Shown here: piece by piece, positions 45,682 through 57,675 of the stretch
How positions within the stretch are numbered: the stretch's first letter is position 1
Layout of the letters: the number at the start of each line of letters is the position of its first letter
Source: Thereva unica
Lineage: Eukaryota; Arthropoda; Insecta; Diptera; Therevidae
Assembly: GCA_949987705.1 (NCBI GenBank)
Contig: OX465282.1
Location: forward strand, 41,008,039-41,072,038
Reading direction: 5' to 3'
Length of the DNA: 64,000 nucleotides
Made by a program: the position numbers and the translations under genes
Notes under the pieces: generated by a model
Told to the model about the DNA's origin: nothing
Seen by the model: the letters and a program-made list of their open reading frames with translations, nothing else
The model's database searches: none

Positions 45682-48600
45682 TTACTCTTCCTCCAACCAC
45701 CAGAACCAAGTGCTGGCATTGGAGGCATCTTTTTTATCTCTTTTTGAAATTTTTGTATTGAACCTCAAGAGATCCTGAACATTTATATCCTCTTCGCTAA
45801 CAGTGTATCGTTTGTCACATGCCCTGCGGAACATGTGGTAGAAGAGAGGCACTCCCGATCTATCTTGGACCAATCTTTTAGAGTCCAGGTAGACAAATGC
45901 CTCTGGAGGAATAAAGCCGCGTTCACAGGCTGTTTTGTGGTATCTTGCGTTCGGGTAGAACGCTCCCCGAATGAGAGGATTTTCGCTCTCCATCGCTCTA
46001 GAAATATGTCTTCGAATCAACTTGATTATGAAGTTGTCGATCCTATTAACAAATGCCTTATCATAGAGAACATTGTTGGCGTGAAACTTAGTGAAGCCAG
46101 ATTCGGGTGTTCGATACAGACTTAAGCACGCCCTTAAGCATTGTCTTTCGAAAACCCGAAGCTTTTCCATATAAAAAGAAGATATGTTGAACCATACTGG
46201 GCAACCATATGTTAAAATTGGTCTGACCAAGGCTTGGTAGCAGATCACTTTGACCCGTGGGCTTAGGTGTCTGCTATAAAAAAAAAGCCTTTTCGTCATA
46301 TGAAACGCCTTGTTTGCCTTGGCCAGAGCAGCACTTATGTTTCTATTGAAATATAAGTATTGATCCAGCCAAGCCCAAGATATTTTACTTCCAATTTCTT
46401 TTCTAATGATTGTCCAGCATTATTCGAAATTTTGAGGGCACATCGCTAGAAGCTTTGTTTAAAGGAGTCCGGAAAAGGATCGTTTCGCATTTGCTAAAAT
46501 TGATTTTCAACTTCCAATCATCACTATAACGTTCGATTGTCTCGAAGTCACGTTGCAGGAGCGTCTGAATCACTTCAATCTTCGGTCCCGTCCTGTACAC
46601 AATAAGGTCATCCGCGTATGCTAATGCCGAGCTGAGTGAACTTGTTAGGTCACTCGTAAAGATATTAAATAAGAGCGGCGAATTCACCGCCCCTTGTTGC
46701 AGACCATTTTTAATGTCGACGAACTTCTTGTTGGAAATCATATTATAAGTCGTGTATAGCTGAGGTCCGGTCATGCCAAGTCTGACCAGTTTGTAGAGGA
46801 GGCCTTCGATCCATACTGTATCGAATGCCTTCTCAAAATCGATCAGGCATGCTCCAGTACACTGGCCTTTCATGAAGTTCCAGTGTATGTCTGATACCAA
46901 TTTCGACACAGCATGAATAGTGTCATGCCCTGCCCGGAATCCAAATTGGTTATCGGGAATTACCTTTTTTTCTTCAGCCCATTTGGATAATGAACTATTA
47001 ATCACTATTTCGAACACCTTACTGATATTCGGAAGAAGACTAATTGACTGGAGATTTGCGGGGTTACTTTTATCTTTACCTTTCTTGGGTATTGGGTACA
47101 CTACTGCCATCTTCCAGTGTTCTGGGAAATGTGCATTGTTTAACGCATTGTTAAACAATATGGTGTATATGTCTATAGCCACCAGGGGCAAATGCTTTAA
47201 GACGATGTTCGGAACACCATCCACCCCGGACGACTTCTTATTGTTTAGATGGCGAAATATTAACAGGAGATCGATTTTCCTAATGAAAGTAGAGTTTAGT
47301 TGGGCCGCGGGAATGTCATTCGCTGGGCAGTCTTCACTGAATTCGATGATTGATCGATTCTCGGATTTCCAAGTTTCAATCTCATTAGCGAATCTTTCGT
47401 GGTTCAGTATGACCCTATTCTCAAGGTCAAAATTCGCCCGAACACTGGTGTTCACCGAATAAATTCCCTGATAGTAGGTCCCCACAAAATCCACCTTCTC
47501 CTGCTCGTCCTCTATACAGTAATTGTCGTCGATACGACTGATTTGTTCCGGATCCATGCCAGCAGATCTCAGTAGCTCCTCATTTGACCGCGTCCGAGGA
47601 ATGCGTAACTTGTCTAATCGGTTATGTGCTTTACTCCTAAAGATTTTATTTATCTGTGGGAACATGCTCGCGCTATTTGTTTGTATAGCACGAATCTTGT
47701 TGTTCCAGTACAGATTCACAGAATGTGAATATTGTTGTTTTAAGAGATGTTGGAGATTTTTTATAACCGACTTAAGAGTTACGATCTCCGGACTCGTTCG
47801 GTCTCGAAGCTGGCGGTTAAGGGCTTTCAGTCTCGTCAACATTCGACTTTTGTATTTTTGTAATGCATCGATTGTTGCATTCCTGTAGCAGTCCGTGCTG
47901 TTCTTTTTCTTTTTTTTTTTTTTATGTGAAAGACTAGAGTCGCAGGAAAGGCCCTTTATACTGTTCGACAATCTATTTTCTTCATATAGAGTGCAATGTC
48001 GAACAGCAGCTCTAGTCGGGGAAGGAAGGAACTGCCACAACCTACCCGCGGATTTTTTAGTCCACCTACTCCCAACCATTACTGTCGCGACTCTGACATC
48101 GGGGCATCGAGAAACAACTCGCTGGAGTGTTATGCCTCCTAAAACGAATTGAATTTCATCAACCAACCGATGACATGCGCTTTTTTGGTGGAGCGGGGAA
48201 GTGCCAAGGAAGGCTATGACAGGAGGAAACAGGAATGTAAAGAGGGAAGAAGAAAGAAGGAAAGTTATGTAGGTGGAAAAGTGGAAAAGGCGAAAGACCG
48301 TGGGGCTGGCCGGGATTCGAACCCGGGACCTCTAGGATAGTAGTCAGGCGCCTTCCCCCTAGGCTACCGAGGCCCCCTTTGTTCTTGGTATAGTCTTGTC
48401 CATTGTCTGTGTGATGAGATTGTCCATATCCTTGAGATATGAATCAATCTCATAGTTGGTTAAATTCCTTGTCGTTGGAGGTACGAGTCTGTTATTCCGT
48501 ATTGCCCTTTCCATAGCCTTCCCGAATCTTAGCTAGTGCATCTTTTGGTATGCAAAAGGGTGCACTTCGCAATATTCCAGAAGTTCTATGGAATCGTCAG

Positions 48601-49333
48601 GGACTTGTACTGTTATTTCGAGTCCGTAGTGGTCACTATCGTATGGCACTGTCGTTAAACAGTTTGTCTGTTTTGTGTTTATCCCTGGTAGCCCCATTCG
48701 AGAGTCTAGCAAGCATATATCCAGATAAGATCCGCCGCCTGGGTAGGATGGTATGTCTGTGGCGAGAAGGTTAACTTTCCGCTGGATTCTATTTCGGGCC
48801 AACCAGTCATTCAGTTGGTAACCCCTGGTGTTAGCTGTTTGATCTCCCCATGTCGCATGGCGTGCGTTTAAATCACCGGCCAGTAAGTAAAAGTTTTGCT
48901 CCGACTCCAGTTGAAGCGTTTGAAAGAGTAAGTTCAATTCCTCTATAAATAGCCTGGATTGGGAAGTTTGGAGTGAGTATGCCGCTATTATATACAACCT
49001 TTTGCCACTAGACAGAGGGATGTATACAACGCACGCTTCTAGCACCTGAAACCTCTCGATGTCCTTGCTATACACGATTTTATATTTCAGGGAGGTCTTT
49101 ATTAGTATTAGTAGGCCTCCGCCTTGTATGGAATTAGGTCTATCCCGCCTAATTACCACATAATCTTTGTAATCCAATTTGTGCTTCTCACTTAGTTTAG
49201 TTTCACTAGCCAGAAGCACAACCGGATTTTGGTTCTGCAAAAGGGTTAGTAGATTCGCCCTTCTCTCGTTTCGTATCAACGAATTGACGTTCACCGCAAT
49301 GACCTTTATTGTGTCTTCCCTCGGTAAAGCCAT
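45682..49333 (-). pseudogene. LINE copy 2 ORF2: endonuclease, RT, C-terminal domain
   Basis: Endonuclease 49333-48533 (266 aa) keeps IAVNVNSL (Asn), ASETKL (Glu), AGDLNARH (Asp, Asn) and SDH. It ends at a TAG where copy 1 has Trp (KMHWPK). After the SINE insertion (47908-48377) the frame resumes: RT with QFGFRAGHDTIHAVSK, motif A LIDFEKAFDTVW, motif B GLQQGAVNSPLLF and YADD near 46610. A frameshift near 46430 leads to the C-terminal part (46299-45682), with CPVWFNIS, CLRACLSLYRTPESG and terminal WFWWLEEE. ORF2 starts inside the end of the ORF1 frame. Confidence 0.88.
47908..48377 (-). mobile_element. tRNA-derived SINE inserted in LINE copy 2 ORF2
   Basis: Minus-strand head GGGGGCCTCGGTAGCCTAGG (A-box) with T-arm CCGGGTTCGAATCCCGG (perfect stem and loop, B-box), followed by a 0.4-kb body and a poly(A) tail (T-run 47908-47922). 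Copy 1 of the LINE lacks it at 2588-2610. The body contributes the first roughly 85 codons of the long frame 48166-46403, which are therefore not LINE protein. Duplications at the T-rich target are not clear. Confidence 0.85.
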
Positions 49334-50945
49334 TAAGGCAGTTTACCCAAAGATAGTTTCTGTCGAAAAGAACGCAGAGTAGATCTAAACGAGCTGTTTG
49401 CTCGCTTAGTTGTTTCTGGAGCTGCGCGATTTGCCCTTGTATGGACAAGAGAACCGCCTTCAGTTCATTGTCTCCAGAGCTCGCTGCAGGTGCAGCTTTT
49501 GGAGCTTGTTGTTGTGTTGGCTGGGCTCCTGTCGCCATTTGGGCGAAGGACATTCCAGAGACAATGAAATTTTTGAACATTTGCGTTTTTCTGGCTTGTT
49601 CAGTCTCTAGCTGGTCTTTTCGCGCCTTGATGCGTTGCTTGAGCTCTGCATATTTAGGGCATCCTCTATAATTAGCAGGATGTCCATTAGATTTGCAGAG
49701 TACACAATACAGCTTGCTTTTATCCGCGACTTTTTCTTTTCCCAGGGGGCATTCACCTTGAATGTAGTTATTGTCACATTTCACGCATCTAAAAGCCATT
49801 TGGCAGTTAGCTGCGGCGTGACCAAACCTTTGGCATCTCATGCATTGTAGGATACCGGCTTTTTATTTATTTTTTCCCATGTGACGACGTGGAAATTTAC
49901 GTATTTAATTAATTTTAAATTGTCCAGCCGACTGTCGGGAGTCAATTGGGCAAGAAAGATTGGTAACTGTCTCTCAGAGGAACGCGAGCGCGCCGTACTA
50001 AAACGCTTTACGGCTGTAAATTGTAACTTGCCTATATTTAACGCCTGGAGGTCGTTCAGGATCTCTTGCGGGTCAGCATCCGCGTCGAGCCCTTTCAAAA
50101 GGACGCTTTGCATCTTTTCACTTTTTGTAGTGAAAGAGAAAAATTGCGTATTCGCCCTTTCAAGAATCGCTTTCATTTTTTTAAAATCATCTGACTGGCT
50201 TAAAACTAGCGCGTGTTTAATTCCGCTCAACCATTTTATGCAAAAATTGTTGTGCTTAAGCACTTGTTTAGCTAACCTTATTGTATCCGATGGCTTCTGA
50301 TGGAAAATGTTATCGGCCTTTTTTGTTGTTGTTTTTTCTGGTGCTGCTGGTTTTGCTGTTCCGATTGTTTTTGTTGGTGCTGCTGCTGGGCTTGCTGTTT
50401 CGTTTCTGTTGTTCCATAGTCGACGCTGTTTTGGCTTTCGGTAGCCTAGGAAAATTTTTTTCCTTCAGTTCCTCAATAATTTTTTGTAGTTTGGCCTCGT
50501 CATCTTTGCTTTCGGTGGCCAATTCTTTAAAACTATTTCCCACGCCTTTGTATTTGCCTGGGACCGTGTCATATGACGATAATTCATCATCCGTGTCAGT
50601 CATAATTACGGTGCATATAACCGGGCTTCCAGATCTGGATGCCGTTGGATTTTCTTTTGATTTTGCAGGTTTCGCTCGCTGCGGCGTAAGATTTGGCATC
50701 GTTTTGATTTTTCGGCGCCGTTTATTAACGCGACGTCGAACATTCGTCGATTCACAGCTACTTGTCACTTTATCAGTTTCTAGGTCCTTGCCTTTATTAT
50801 TTTTTTCACTGGCACTAATGCCGGCGGCATTTATCGTGCCGGTGGCACTTGTTATGTCTGCTTTTAATTGAGACATGCCACTTTCGTGTACATGCTCTAC
50901 ACTACTTATTTCTTCCTCTATTTCTATTTTTTTATCACTTATCAA
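49206..50945 (-). pseudogene. LINE copy 2 ORF1 (gag-like), two frameshifts
   Basis: Three consecutive frames. 50945-50310 is acidic, then basic (RRRVNKRRRKIKTMP), with an IIEELKEKNFPRLPK block shared with copy 1 and an Asn/Ser-rich end. 50263-49838 is the globular region leading to VNFHVVTWEKINKK. 49841-49206 has three CCHC-type knuckles (CQRFGHAAANC, CVKCDNNYIQGEC, CVLCKSNGHPANYRGC) and a coiled-coil-like C-terminus. Frame order (2, 1, 2 modulo 3) needs two compensating indels. Confidence 0.85.
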
Positions 50946-51104
50946 ACGTTATTATCTTTGTAAATTACACTTTTTAATTTTAATTGAAAAAAAACTTTTT
51001 CACTCACTGGATTCGAACTTAAGTCACTCTGTATACCAATTTTTTTCACTACCTCTAGTCTAACACACAGTCTGTCTGCTCTTAGCAAGAGTTCAAACAA
51101 GACT

Positions 51105-51415
51105 CTATGGGAGCATCAATTATAACACTATTGTTATTCAGTTTGTATTTTTATTTTATTCGTCCAGTTTTTAACAATTCTTGAATATACACAATTCGAA
51201 CTATATTTTATATTAACTTTCTTGGGTAAACACAATTTTAATTATAGTTTATATTAACGATATTTTACATTAACTTTAGTTTAACGATAAGGCGAATTAC
51301 GTGTTAGTTTTTTAAAATCCAAGAGTGACTGACTTTTTAATTAATTGTTTTCAAGGCAATTATCAATTATTTTAATTGCCTACTTCAGACTTTTTCTTAC
51401 CTGTCTCTTCTTACA
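51105..51415 (-). repeat. gypsy-2 5' LTR, main part
   Basis: On the minus strand it starts TGTAAGAAGAGACAGG just after ACTT (AAGT at 51416-51419 on plus) and runs to the LINE target duplication. The distal 85 bp match 30531-30630. With 45088-45120 it gives an LTR of about 345 bp. Confidence 0.85.
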
Positions 51416-53407
51416 AAGTCAGGTAGCAAAAAAGTAATTCATCCGTTTGTAACGAACTATGACACACGGTAACTTTGAGTTCAGGTTGGAGTTTCCTATG
51501 ATCTGCACTGTACACATCTCCAAAAAGAATCCACCCCAATTAGGTGTTTTGTGCTAAAGGCGATTCTTTGGTTCCTCTTTTAAGACCATTTATTAAGATC
51601 TGAGTATATGCATCAATTCCAAGTAAAACATCAATCTGGCCGGGAATATTACAAGTTGGGTCAGCTAAACTTATTCCCTTGAGATGGGACCATGATGAAC
51701 TCTGAAAAGTTCTTGTGAGCTGGAGACTAGTAAGTGATTTTAGAACATAAGCTGTGATATAACAGGAAAATTGAGTAACGAGTGATTTTATTGGGATCAC
51801 AACTTGAGCGGAACAAACCCCTGAGACGGATGTTCCAATGCCCGTTATTTTTACTGCAGTTTTACTCTTCCGTAATTGACACCTTTGGACACTTTCTTCA
51901 GTTATAAAAGAACCTTGGGAACTTGAGTCTATGAGAGCGCGTAATATGTGAACTCTAGTTGTAGTCTCTAGCTGGATTAATGCGGTAGCTAACAACAAAT
52001 CCGAAGGTTTTGGAGTTGGATAATGATGTAGAGATGTGAGACGATGTTCTGCCTGACGTTCGGGTCCTTGTTGCCTAGTATGAACTCTTTGCTGAGATAA
52101 TTGTACTGGCGATTCTTGGAAAGCACTATGAAGTAATGAATGATGTCGCTCTCCACAGTGAAAGCACGATCTTGGATTGCTGCATCCTTGCGTGGGATGA
52201 CTGAGTGCTAAACAATTTTTACAAATTGGCTTGGATAATACGAGATTCAACCTAGCCTGTGAGTTCATGTTCATAAATTTCTCGCACTGACGCAATGAAT
52301 GACCTTTGCTGCACAAGGGACATGAAAATGACTGCCTGATATGCGAAGATTTGACTTCTCTTCTAAATCCTGATTCATCATAACGAGTCTGCCTGCAACC
52401 ACTCCTTACCATCTCCAAATTGTGAAAACGAGTATCCAAAAAGCTTAAGAGTTCATCTATAGTTTAGTTGGTATATCCTTTGCATTCGTTAATGAACGTT
52501 CCCATAAATCACGAGTCTCCATCGGAAACTTCTGTGTGAGGAGATAAATCATCATTGCATCCCACTTATCTACTTCGATACTTAAATTCCGTAATGAATG
52601 TAAACATTCATTCGTTGTGTCTAACATCTTCTTGAGAGCTTCTGAAGATTCATGATGAATCATAGGTTATGTTGTCAAAATCTGCAAATAATTATTTACT
52701 ATCACACGTTTGTTGTCATATCGTTGTTCTAATAAAGGCCAGGCTGTTTCATAATTTCGCTCACATACATCCAAATGTTTAATTAATCGGGCGGCGTCAC
52801 CAATTACATATGTTTTTAAGAAATGCAATTTCTGCACTCGAGGGATATTCACATTATCATGTATGAGTGTCAAAAAAAAATCTGAAAATGATTGCCATTC
52901 TGTGTAACAACCGCTAAACTTCGGTATTTCAATACGCGGTAACTTCAACGTTGAATCTGTGTAGATCTGAGTACAGGGTCAGATATTGGGTTTTAAACTA
53001 ATCTAGGTGTGGAGGGTTGGGCGGTGTCAGTATTAGAATATGAACCATCATCATTCACTGTTGACCTGAACTTATCTAAAGCATCAACGAGTTCCCCGAA
53101 AAACATTGAATACAAGTTTTCCACTGTTGCAAAAACGTTCTCCGAGAAATAACTTCCCTCCTGTCTTCCTCAGTTGCATTAATTTCGATGATCTTGTTAT
53201 TTGTACAAAACTATTCCACACGGTTTTTACCACTTCTATTTTCCCGACAATTACAGCTTTCGTACGCCTATTTCTGGGTAATTTTATGTAGTTGGTGCGA
53301 CATGTTTCGATTTCCTTCTTGAAGCAGATTTGTTCTGCTATTAGTTGGTTAATCGACCTGAAGTTCGGAATTTCTTCATTGCTGTTAATTACCGCACCAC
53401 TAATCAT
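51416..53407 (-). pseudogene. BEL/Pao gag and protease, broken
   Basis: Pieces on the minus strand: gag N-terminus (53407-53084, KEIETCRTNYIKLPRNRRTK); gag core (52948-52667, PRIEIPKFSGCYTEWQSFSD then VQKLHFLKTYVIGDAARLI) typical of BEL gag; 52663-52457; and a longer frame 52439-51540 with three zinc-binding clusters (CPLCSKGHSLRQC, CKNCLALSHPTQGC, CFHCGERHHSLLH), then an aspartic protease whose catalytic motif is DSSS (LIDSSSQGSFI) in place of the expected D-S/T-G. It ends AQNT with a stop exactly where relatives continue LGWILFG, and that block is visible after the stop. The BEL frame is then cut at 51419 by gypsy-2 and resumes at 30510. Confidence 0.85.
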
Positions 53408-53756
53408 TTTTTTATTTACTTTCGCGCACTTCTTACTTTAATTCGAAATACGTATATGTATATTTAATTGGTAGAAATTAGGTATTTTTTTTTAAATTAA
53501 ATTTAATGCAAAATATGTAAAAAACGTAATTAATTTAAACACAAAATATTTTTATATTCTTTATTTAAAATATTGTTATCAACTAACCTTTGCTCCATGG
53601 GTATGTACTCAACTTTATCCTTCTTGCTTCGTGTTTTCCTTTTTCTTTCTTCCAATTATTTTTTTCTTTCTTGAAAAATTATTTTTTCTTTCTTGAAAAA
53701 GTTCTTTTTTCTTTCTTGAAAACTTCCTTTTCGACCGCTCAGCAGACTTGTCAGCC
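53408..53756. other. Interval with TTTCTTTCTTGAAAA repeats
   Basis: Three tandem copies of a TTTTCTTTCTTGAAAA unit at about 53660-53722. The BEL 5' LTR would be expected here but was not recognised. Confidence 0.5.
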
Positions 53757-54430
53757 TTTTTAAACTCTTTTCTTTACTTTCACTTCGGAGCATCAAATCT
53801 TGTAACGTTAATTTAACCGCCTTTTACTCAATGCAAATGGATGAAACTTTGCAGGCATACATATTCCCGATGACAATACACGAATATGACATTTTGTTAC
53901 ATTTTTTGTTGTTGATTTTGTTGTTGAGTAATAAAAAACGATTTTTAATAAAAAATGCTTGTAATTATTCGTTCTACTCAATGTAGAGTCTTAAAATTCA
54001 CTTCCATTCAATAAAAATTGGTAAAAATTAACAGACATGTGTATTTCCGACGAAAACACACGAAAATGATAGTTCCAAATTAAAAATGGCGGCCAAAAAA
54101 ATATGACGGATTACATTTTTCTTTACAAGCCACTCGTTCGATATGGGTATCAAATGAAAAGTTATAACAAGTTGAATACAATTAGCGTCATCCTAAATTC
54201 AAAATGGCGGTAGAAAAATGGCGGCATAAAAGTGGCGGCCAACACAAAACAGAGGATCAATTTTTCTTTACAACGCGCTCGGCATGGGTATCAAATGGAA
54301 GGGAGTGACAATTAGAATACTGTTGTCTGTGTCCCGTCATTTCAATTCAAAATGGCGGCCAACACAAAATGGCGGTTTACCCTTTTATTTACTTCGCTCT
54401 CGGTATGAATATCAAATGAAAGTGTATTAA
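53757..54430. repeat. Outer foldback arm, inverted counterpart of 27235-27907
   Basis: TTTTTAAACTCTTTTCTTTA at 53757 starts an inverted match to 27907-27235, including three diverged core-motif units. It ends in TTAA (54427-54430), the left duplication of the next element. Confidence 0.85.
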
Positions 54431-54838
54431 GGGGTGTTTGTAGGTTGAAAAAATGAAAAATGCCAAAATTTTTTTTTTTTTATTTCTAAAGTGCAAACCC
54501 TTATGTACAATTTTCAAAAAGAAAAACTGGAAAATATGGAAAATTGTGGGAGATACAGCGGTTTTTGTAGAAAATACCGCTCTCTCGCTGTTCCCAATTC
54601 CCAGTGTTCCCAATTTTCAAACGCCATTTTCTCGAAACTATGTTTTTGGCGACGGTGTACCAAATATCTTGAAAACCGTCTAAGCAATTAATATGAAATT
54701 TTTACACAATGGTAAGTATAAAGTTTTCGACATCTTAACCGTGGCGTTTTTTATTTCCTTTTTCCGTTCGTTTTTGACGTGACAACGTCTATTAAAACGA
54801 TGAAAGCCGGCTGCATGCACGAAAAATGATGACTCATT

Positions 54839-54894
54839 GTCCCGTTATGTCCCGTTATGTCCCGTTATGTCCCGTTATGTCCCGTTATCTCCCG
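54839..54894 (+). repeat. 10-bp tandem repeat (CCCGTTATGT)5
   Basis: Five consecutive units, the last with one change (CCCGTTATCT). Confidence 0.95.
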
Positions 54895-54943
54895 AAGTAA
54901 TTTTAAAAAATTGATCGTAGTAATCTTAAAAATTTGATTAAAA

Positions 54944-55320
54944 TTGTCAATATTAATTAGATTAAATTATTGTCAAATTGTCAACAATAAGCAAAGCAAG
55001 CCAAACACTCTGTCTCCTAACTGGGTGCCGGTGTATAAGAAAATAGTGAACATTACACTGACGAAAACCGTGAAATGCAAACGAAAACAGTTTCCTTGCG
55101 TTCCTGCTTGTGCTATTACCATTCACAAGTCGCAAGGTGGGACGTTTACTGTTATTATCTATAATATAAAAATAAGTCGGGTTTTCCTTCCAGACGCTAT
55201 AATTAGAGAACGCACGATCCGATTTCCACGGTTTTGCATTCGTTGGAAAGGTCTCGGGCTCCGTGAGGTTTATAGCAAAAAAATTTCAAAAGCAGGCGCT
55301 TGGTCCATAGCAGCCATCTC
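54944..55320 (+). pseudogene. Helitron Pif1-like helicase fragment with motif VI
   Basis: The frame contains [20 protein letters not shown] then [19 protein letters not shown]. The last block ([15 protein letters not shown]) is the conserved helicase motif near the C-terminus of Pif1/RecD-type helicases in Helitron proteins. Following residues ([14 protein letters not shown]) no longer match well. All upstream helicase and Rep motifs are missing. The end of the frame (to 55390) is array sequence. Confidence 0.75.
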
Positions 55321-56460
55321 AAGAGGGCGGATTACCATTTTCTTTACAACCCCTCGACATGGATATCAAATGAAAGGTTATGGTAAGTAGAACACCAAAA
55401 GCAATATAGTATACTCAATATATCGTTTGGTCCATGGCAGTCATCACAAGAGAGCAGATGACCATTTTCTTCACAACCCATTCCAAATGGGTATCCAATG
55501 AAAGAGTATGATAAGTAGAACAATATAAGCAATATAGTATACTCAATATGTCGCTTGGTCCATACCGGCCACCTCAAGAATGCGGATTACCATTTTCTTC
55601 ACAACACCTTCGACATGGATATCGAATGAAAGAGTATGATAAGTAGAACACCATAGGCAATAAAGTATACTCAATATATCGTTTGGTCCATGGCGATCAT
55701 CTCAAGCGGGCGGATTACCATTTTCTTCACAACCCCTTCGAGATGGGTATCAAATGAGAGAGTATGATAAGTAGAACACATAAGCAATATAGTATACTCA
55801 ATATATATCGTTTGGTCCATAGCGGCCATCTCCAGAGGTTGGATTACCGATATTTTCACACCTCTCGATATGGATTTCAAATGAAAGGGTATGATAAGTA
55901 GAACACCATAAGCAATATAGTATACTCAATATATCGTTTGGTCCATGGCGGTCATCTCAAGAGGGAGGATGATCATTTTCTTCACTCCCCCCTCGACATT
56001 GGTATCAAATGAAACGGCATTATAAGAAGAATGCCATAGACCATGTCTTTAGATTCATGGCGGCCATCTCAAGAGGGCGGATTGCGATTTTCTTCACAAC
56101 ACCCGAGACATGGGTATCAAATGAAAGGCTATGAAAAGTAGAACACCATAAGCAATATAGTATACTCAATTTATAATTTGGTCCATGGCGGCCATCTCAA
56201 AAGGGCGGTTTACCATTTTCTTCACAACTCCTTCTAGATGGGTATCAAATGAGAGAGTATGATAAGTAGAACGCCATATGCAATATAGTATACTCAATAT
56301 ATCGTTTGGTCCATAGCGGCCATCTCAAGAGTGCGGATTAATATTTTCTTCACAACCCCTTCGACATGGGTATCAAATGAAAGAGTATGATAAGTAGAAC
56401 ACCATAGGCAATATAGTATACTCAATATATCATTTGGTCCATGGCGGTCATCTCCCGAAA
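55310..56460 (-). repeat. About 122-bp tandem array inside Helitron remnant
   Basis: About nine diverged units, each with CCATGGCGGCCATCTCAAGA, ATTACCATTTTCTTCACAAC, core ATGGGTATCAAATGAAA and AATATAGTATACTCAATATA. Clearly related to the 128-bp arrays at 33.5-36.2 kb but older and more diverged. Confidence 0.85.
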
Positions 56461-56529
56461 TCAATTTTCCCAGATTTGTTCTTTTTTCACTATAGCTTTT
56501 TCCTATCGCAGACTGTGTCCTCATAATCT

Positions 56530-56572
56530 TATTTTATTGAAAGGCGTTGCAACGCACGCGGGTTTTTGCTAG
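56530..56572 (+). mobile_element. Helitron 3' terminus
   Basis: GCGTTGCAACGC forms a perfect 6-bp stem, followed by ACGCGGGTTTTTG and CTAG, then T. This is the classic 3' hairpin plus CTRR end. The matching 5' end was not located between 54431 and 54944. Confidence 0.75.
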
Positions 56573-57063
56573 TTTAATATAAATGATTCAAGTTTATTCA
56601 TAAAAGTATGCAATCATTTCATCAATGTTTTCTCATGACGTTGTCACGTTAAACTATCGTCCGTAAACCCTCTTTACAGACAACAAATTTTTTATTAAAA
56701 ATTTAGTGCAGCGAAAATCAACTTTTTGTTTAAACACCCGCCAAAAATTCAATTTTTTTTTTTTCAAAAAACCCAAGAGTTAAGATGTTCTAAATATTAT
56801 AAACTAATAAAAAAAATTGGTTTATTTGCTTCCCACGAGTACAGCCGGACCAAATAGGTACACCATCAAAAAAAAGGTTTCTGGTTTTTTCTTTGTAAAA
56901 TTTTTTTTTATAAATAAATTGCAATAAAAAAAATTATTTTTCATTACTTTATAGTTTCCGTTTTAATATAAAATTTACTCCACACTTCCAACTTGTATAC
57001 TTTTCCTATAATAAATTGCCAAACTTTTTTAACATTTCGCGTTATTTTACCAGCAAACACCCC

Positions 57064-57675
57064 TTAAAGTGAGTAAAAAAGTAAACTGTATGACGTCGTT
57101 TTAAATCAAATATGGCGTTCACTAAAAAATGGCGGAAGACATAACATAGCTACCAATAGCAAATAAAAATATGATTTAAAAAGATGCAAAAAAATATGTT
57201 TCCAGTTTTTAGTTTTTATTGCTCCAGCCAGTATAAGCGAGCACACTACCTTTCAAAATGTAAAAAAAAACGTAGAGCGCTATTAGAATTTTGAGGGGTC
57301 ATCAAATTGTGCATTTTTGGGCTGCACTTGAGAACTGTTGTAAAGAAACAAATACAAAACATGTAAAAAAGTTTCCTTATTTAACATGATAATCTAATTA
57401 AAAGTTTGGAAATTGTAATGTATTAATTAACGCTATTCGTTACTAAAAAGTAAAAAATAAAAAAAAGAAAAAAAATTTTTTAAGAAACTCTTTTCTTTAC
57501 CTTAATATATTGATCAGTTGTGAACACAAAATTAATATAAATACTAAAAAAATCGACTAAAAGGTAAAAAATAAGAAGATTTTAAACAATATAAATTTTT
57601 AAATCAAAATGGAAAAAATCTCACACATTCCTTAAAGAAAAGCGTGGGGCGCCCATACCAACCTGAACTTAAAAA
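57064..57675. repeat. Outer foldback arm and left half of hairpin alpha
   Basis: Inverse of 25700-26261 up to about 57440, then the left arm of hairpin alpha to …GGGCGCCCATACCAACCTGA (57668). The hAT-like element of the other arm is absent here. Hairpin alpha is interrupted at ACTTAAAAAA. Confidence 0.8.

Larger units (their letters stand above)
45121..51104 (-). mobile_element. Jockey-like LINE, copy 2, full length but inactivated
   Basis: Inserted in the gypsy-2 5' LTR with target duplications TATGGGGGCATCAATT (45105-45120) and TATGGGAGCATCAATT (51105-51120), 15 of 16 identical. The 3' end on the minus strand is an A-rich tail (the T-run at 45119-45130). About 5.98 kb including a nested 0.47-kb SINE. 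5' leader 51104-50946, ORF1 50945-49206, ORF2 49333-45682, 3' UTR 45681-45131. Several frameshifts and at least one nonsense change inactivate it. Confidence 0.92.
54431..57063. mobile_element. TTAA-type DNA element (2.6 kb) containing a Helitron
   Basis: Termini GGGGTGTTTG and CAAACACCCC, flanked on both sides by TTAA (54427-54430, 57064-57067). The homologous site at 27235-27238 has a single TTAA. TTAA duplications are typical of piggyBac-like elements; the TIR is not one I can match to a named family. No transposase. The interior 54944-56572 is Helitron-derived. Confidence 0.75.

Noticed and set aside
47908..48166. N-terminal 85 residues of the long LINE copy 2 RT frame as a novel domain
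   Set aside because: They are encoded by the antisense-inserted SINE and its poly(A) tail (Lys run), absent from LINE copy 1.
48302..48377. Functional tRNA gene
   Set aside because: The T-arm is perfect but the acceptor and anticodon stems do not pair properly, and a SINE body with poly(A) follows. It is a SINE head.
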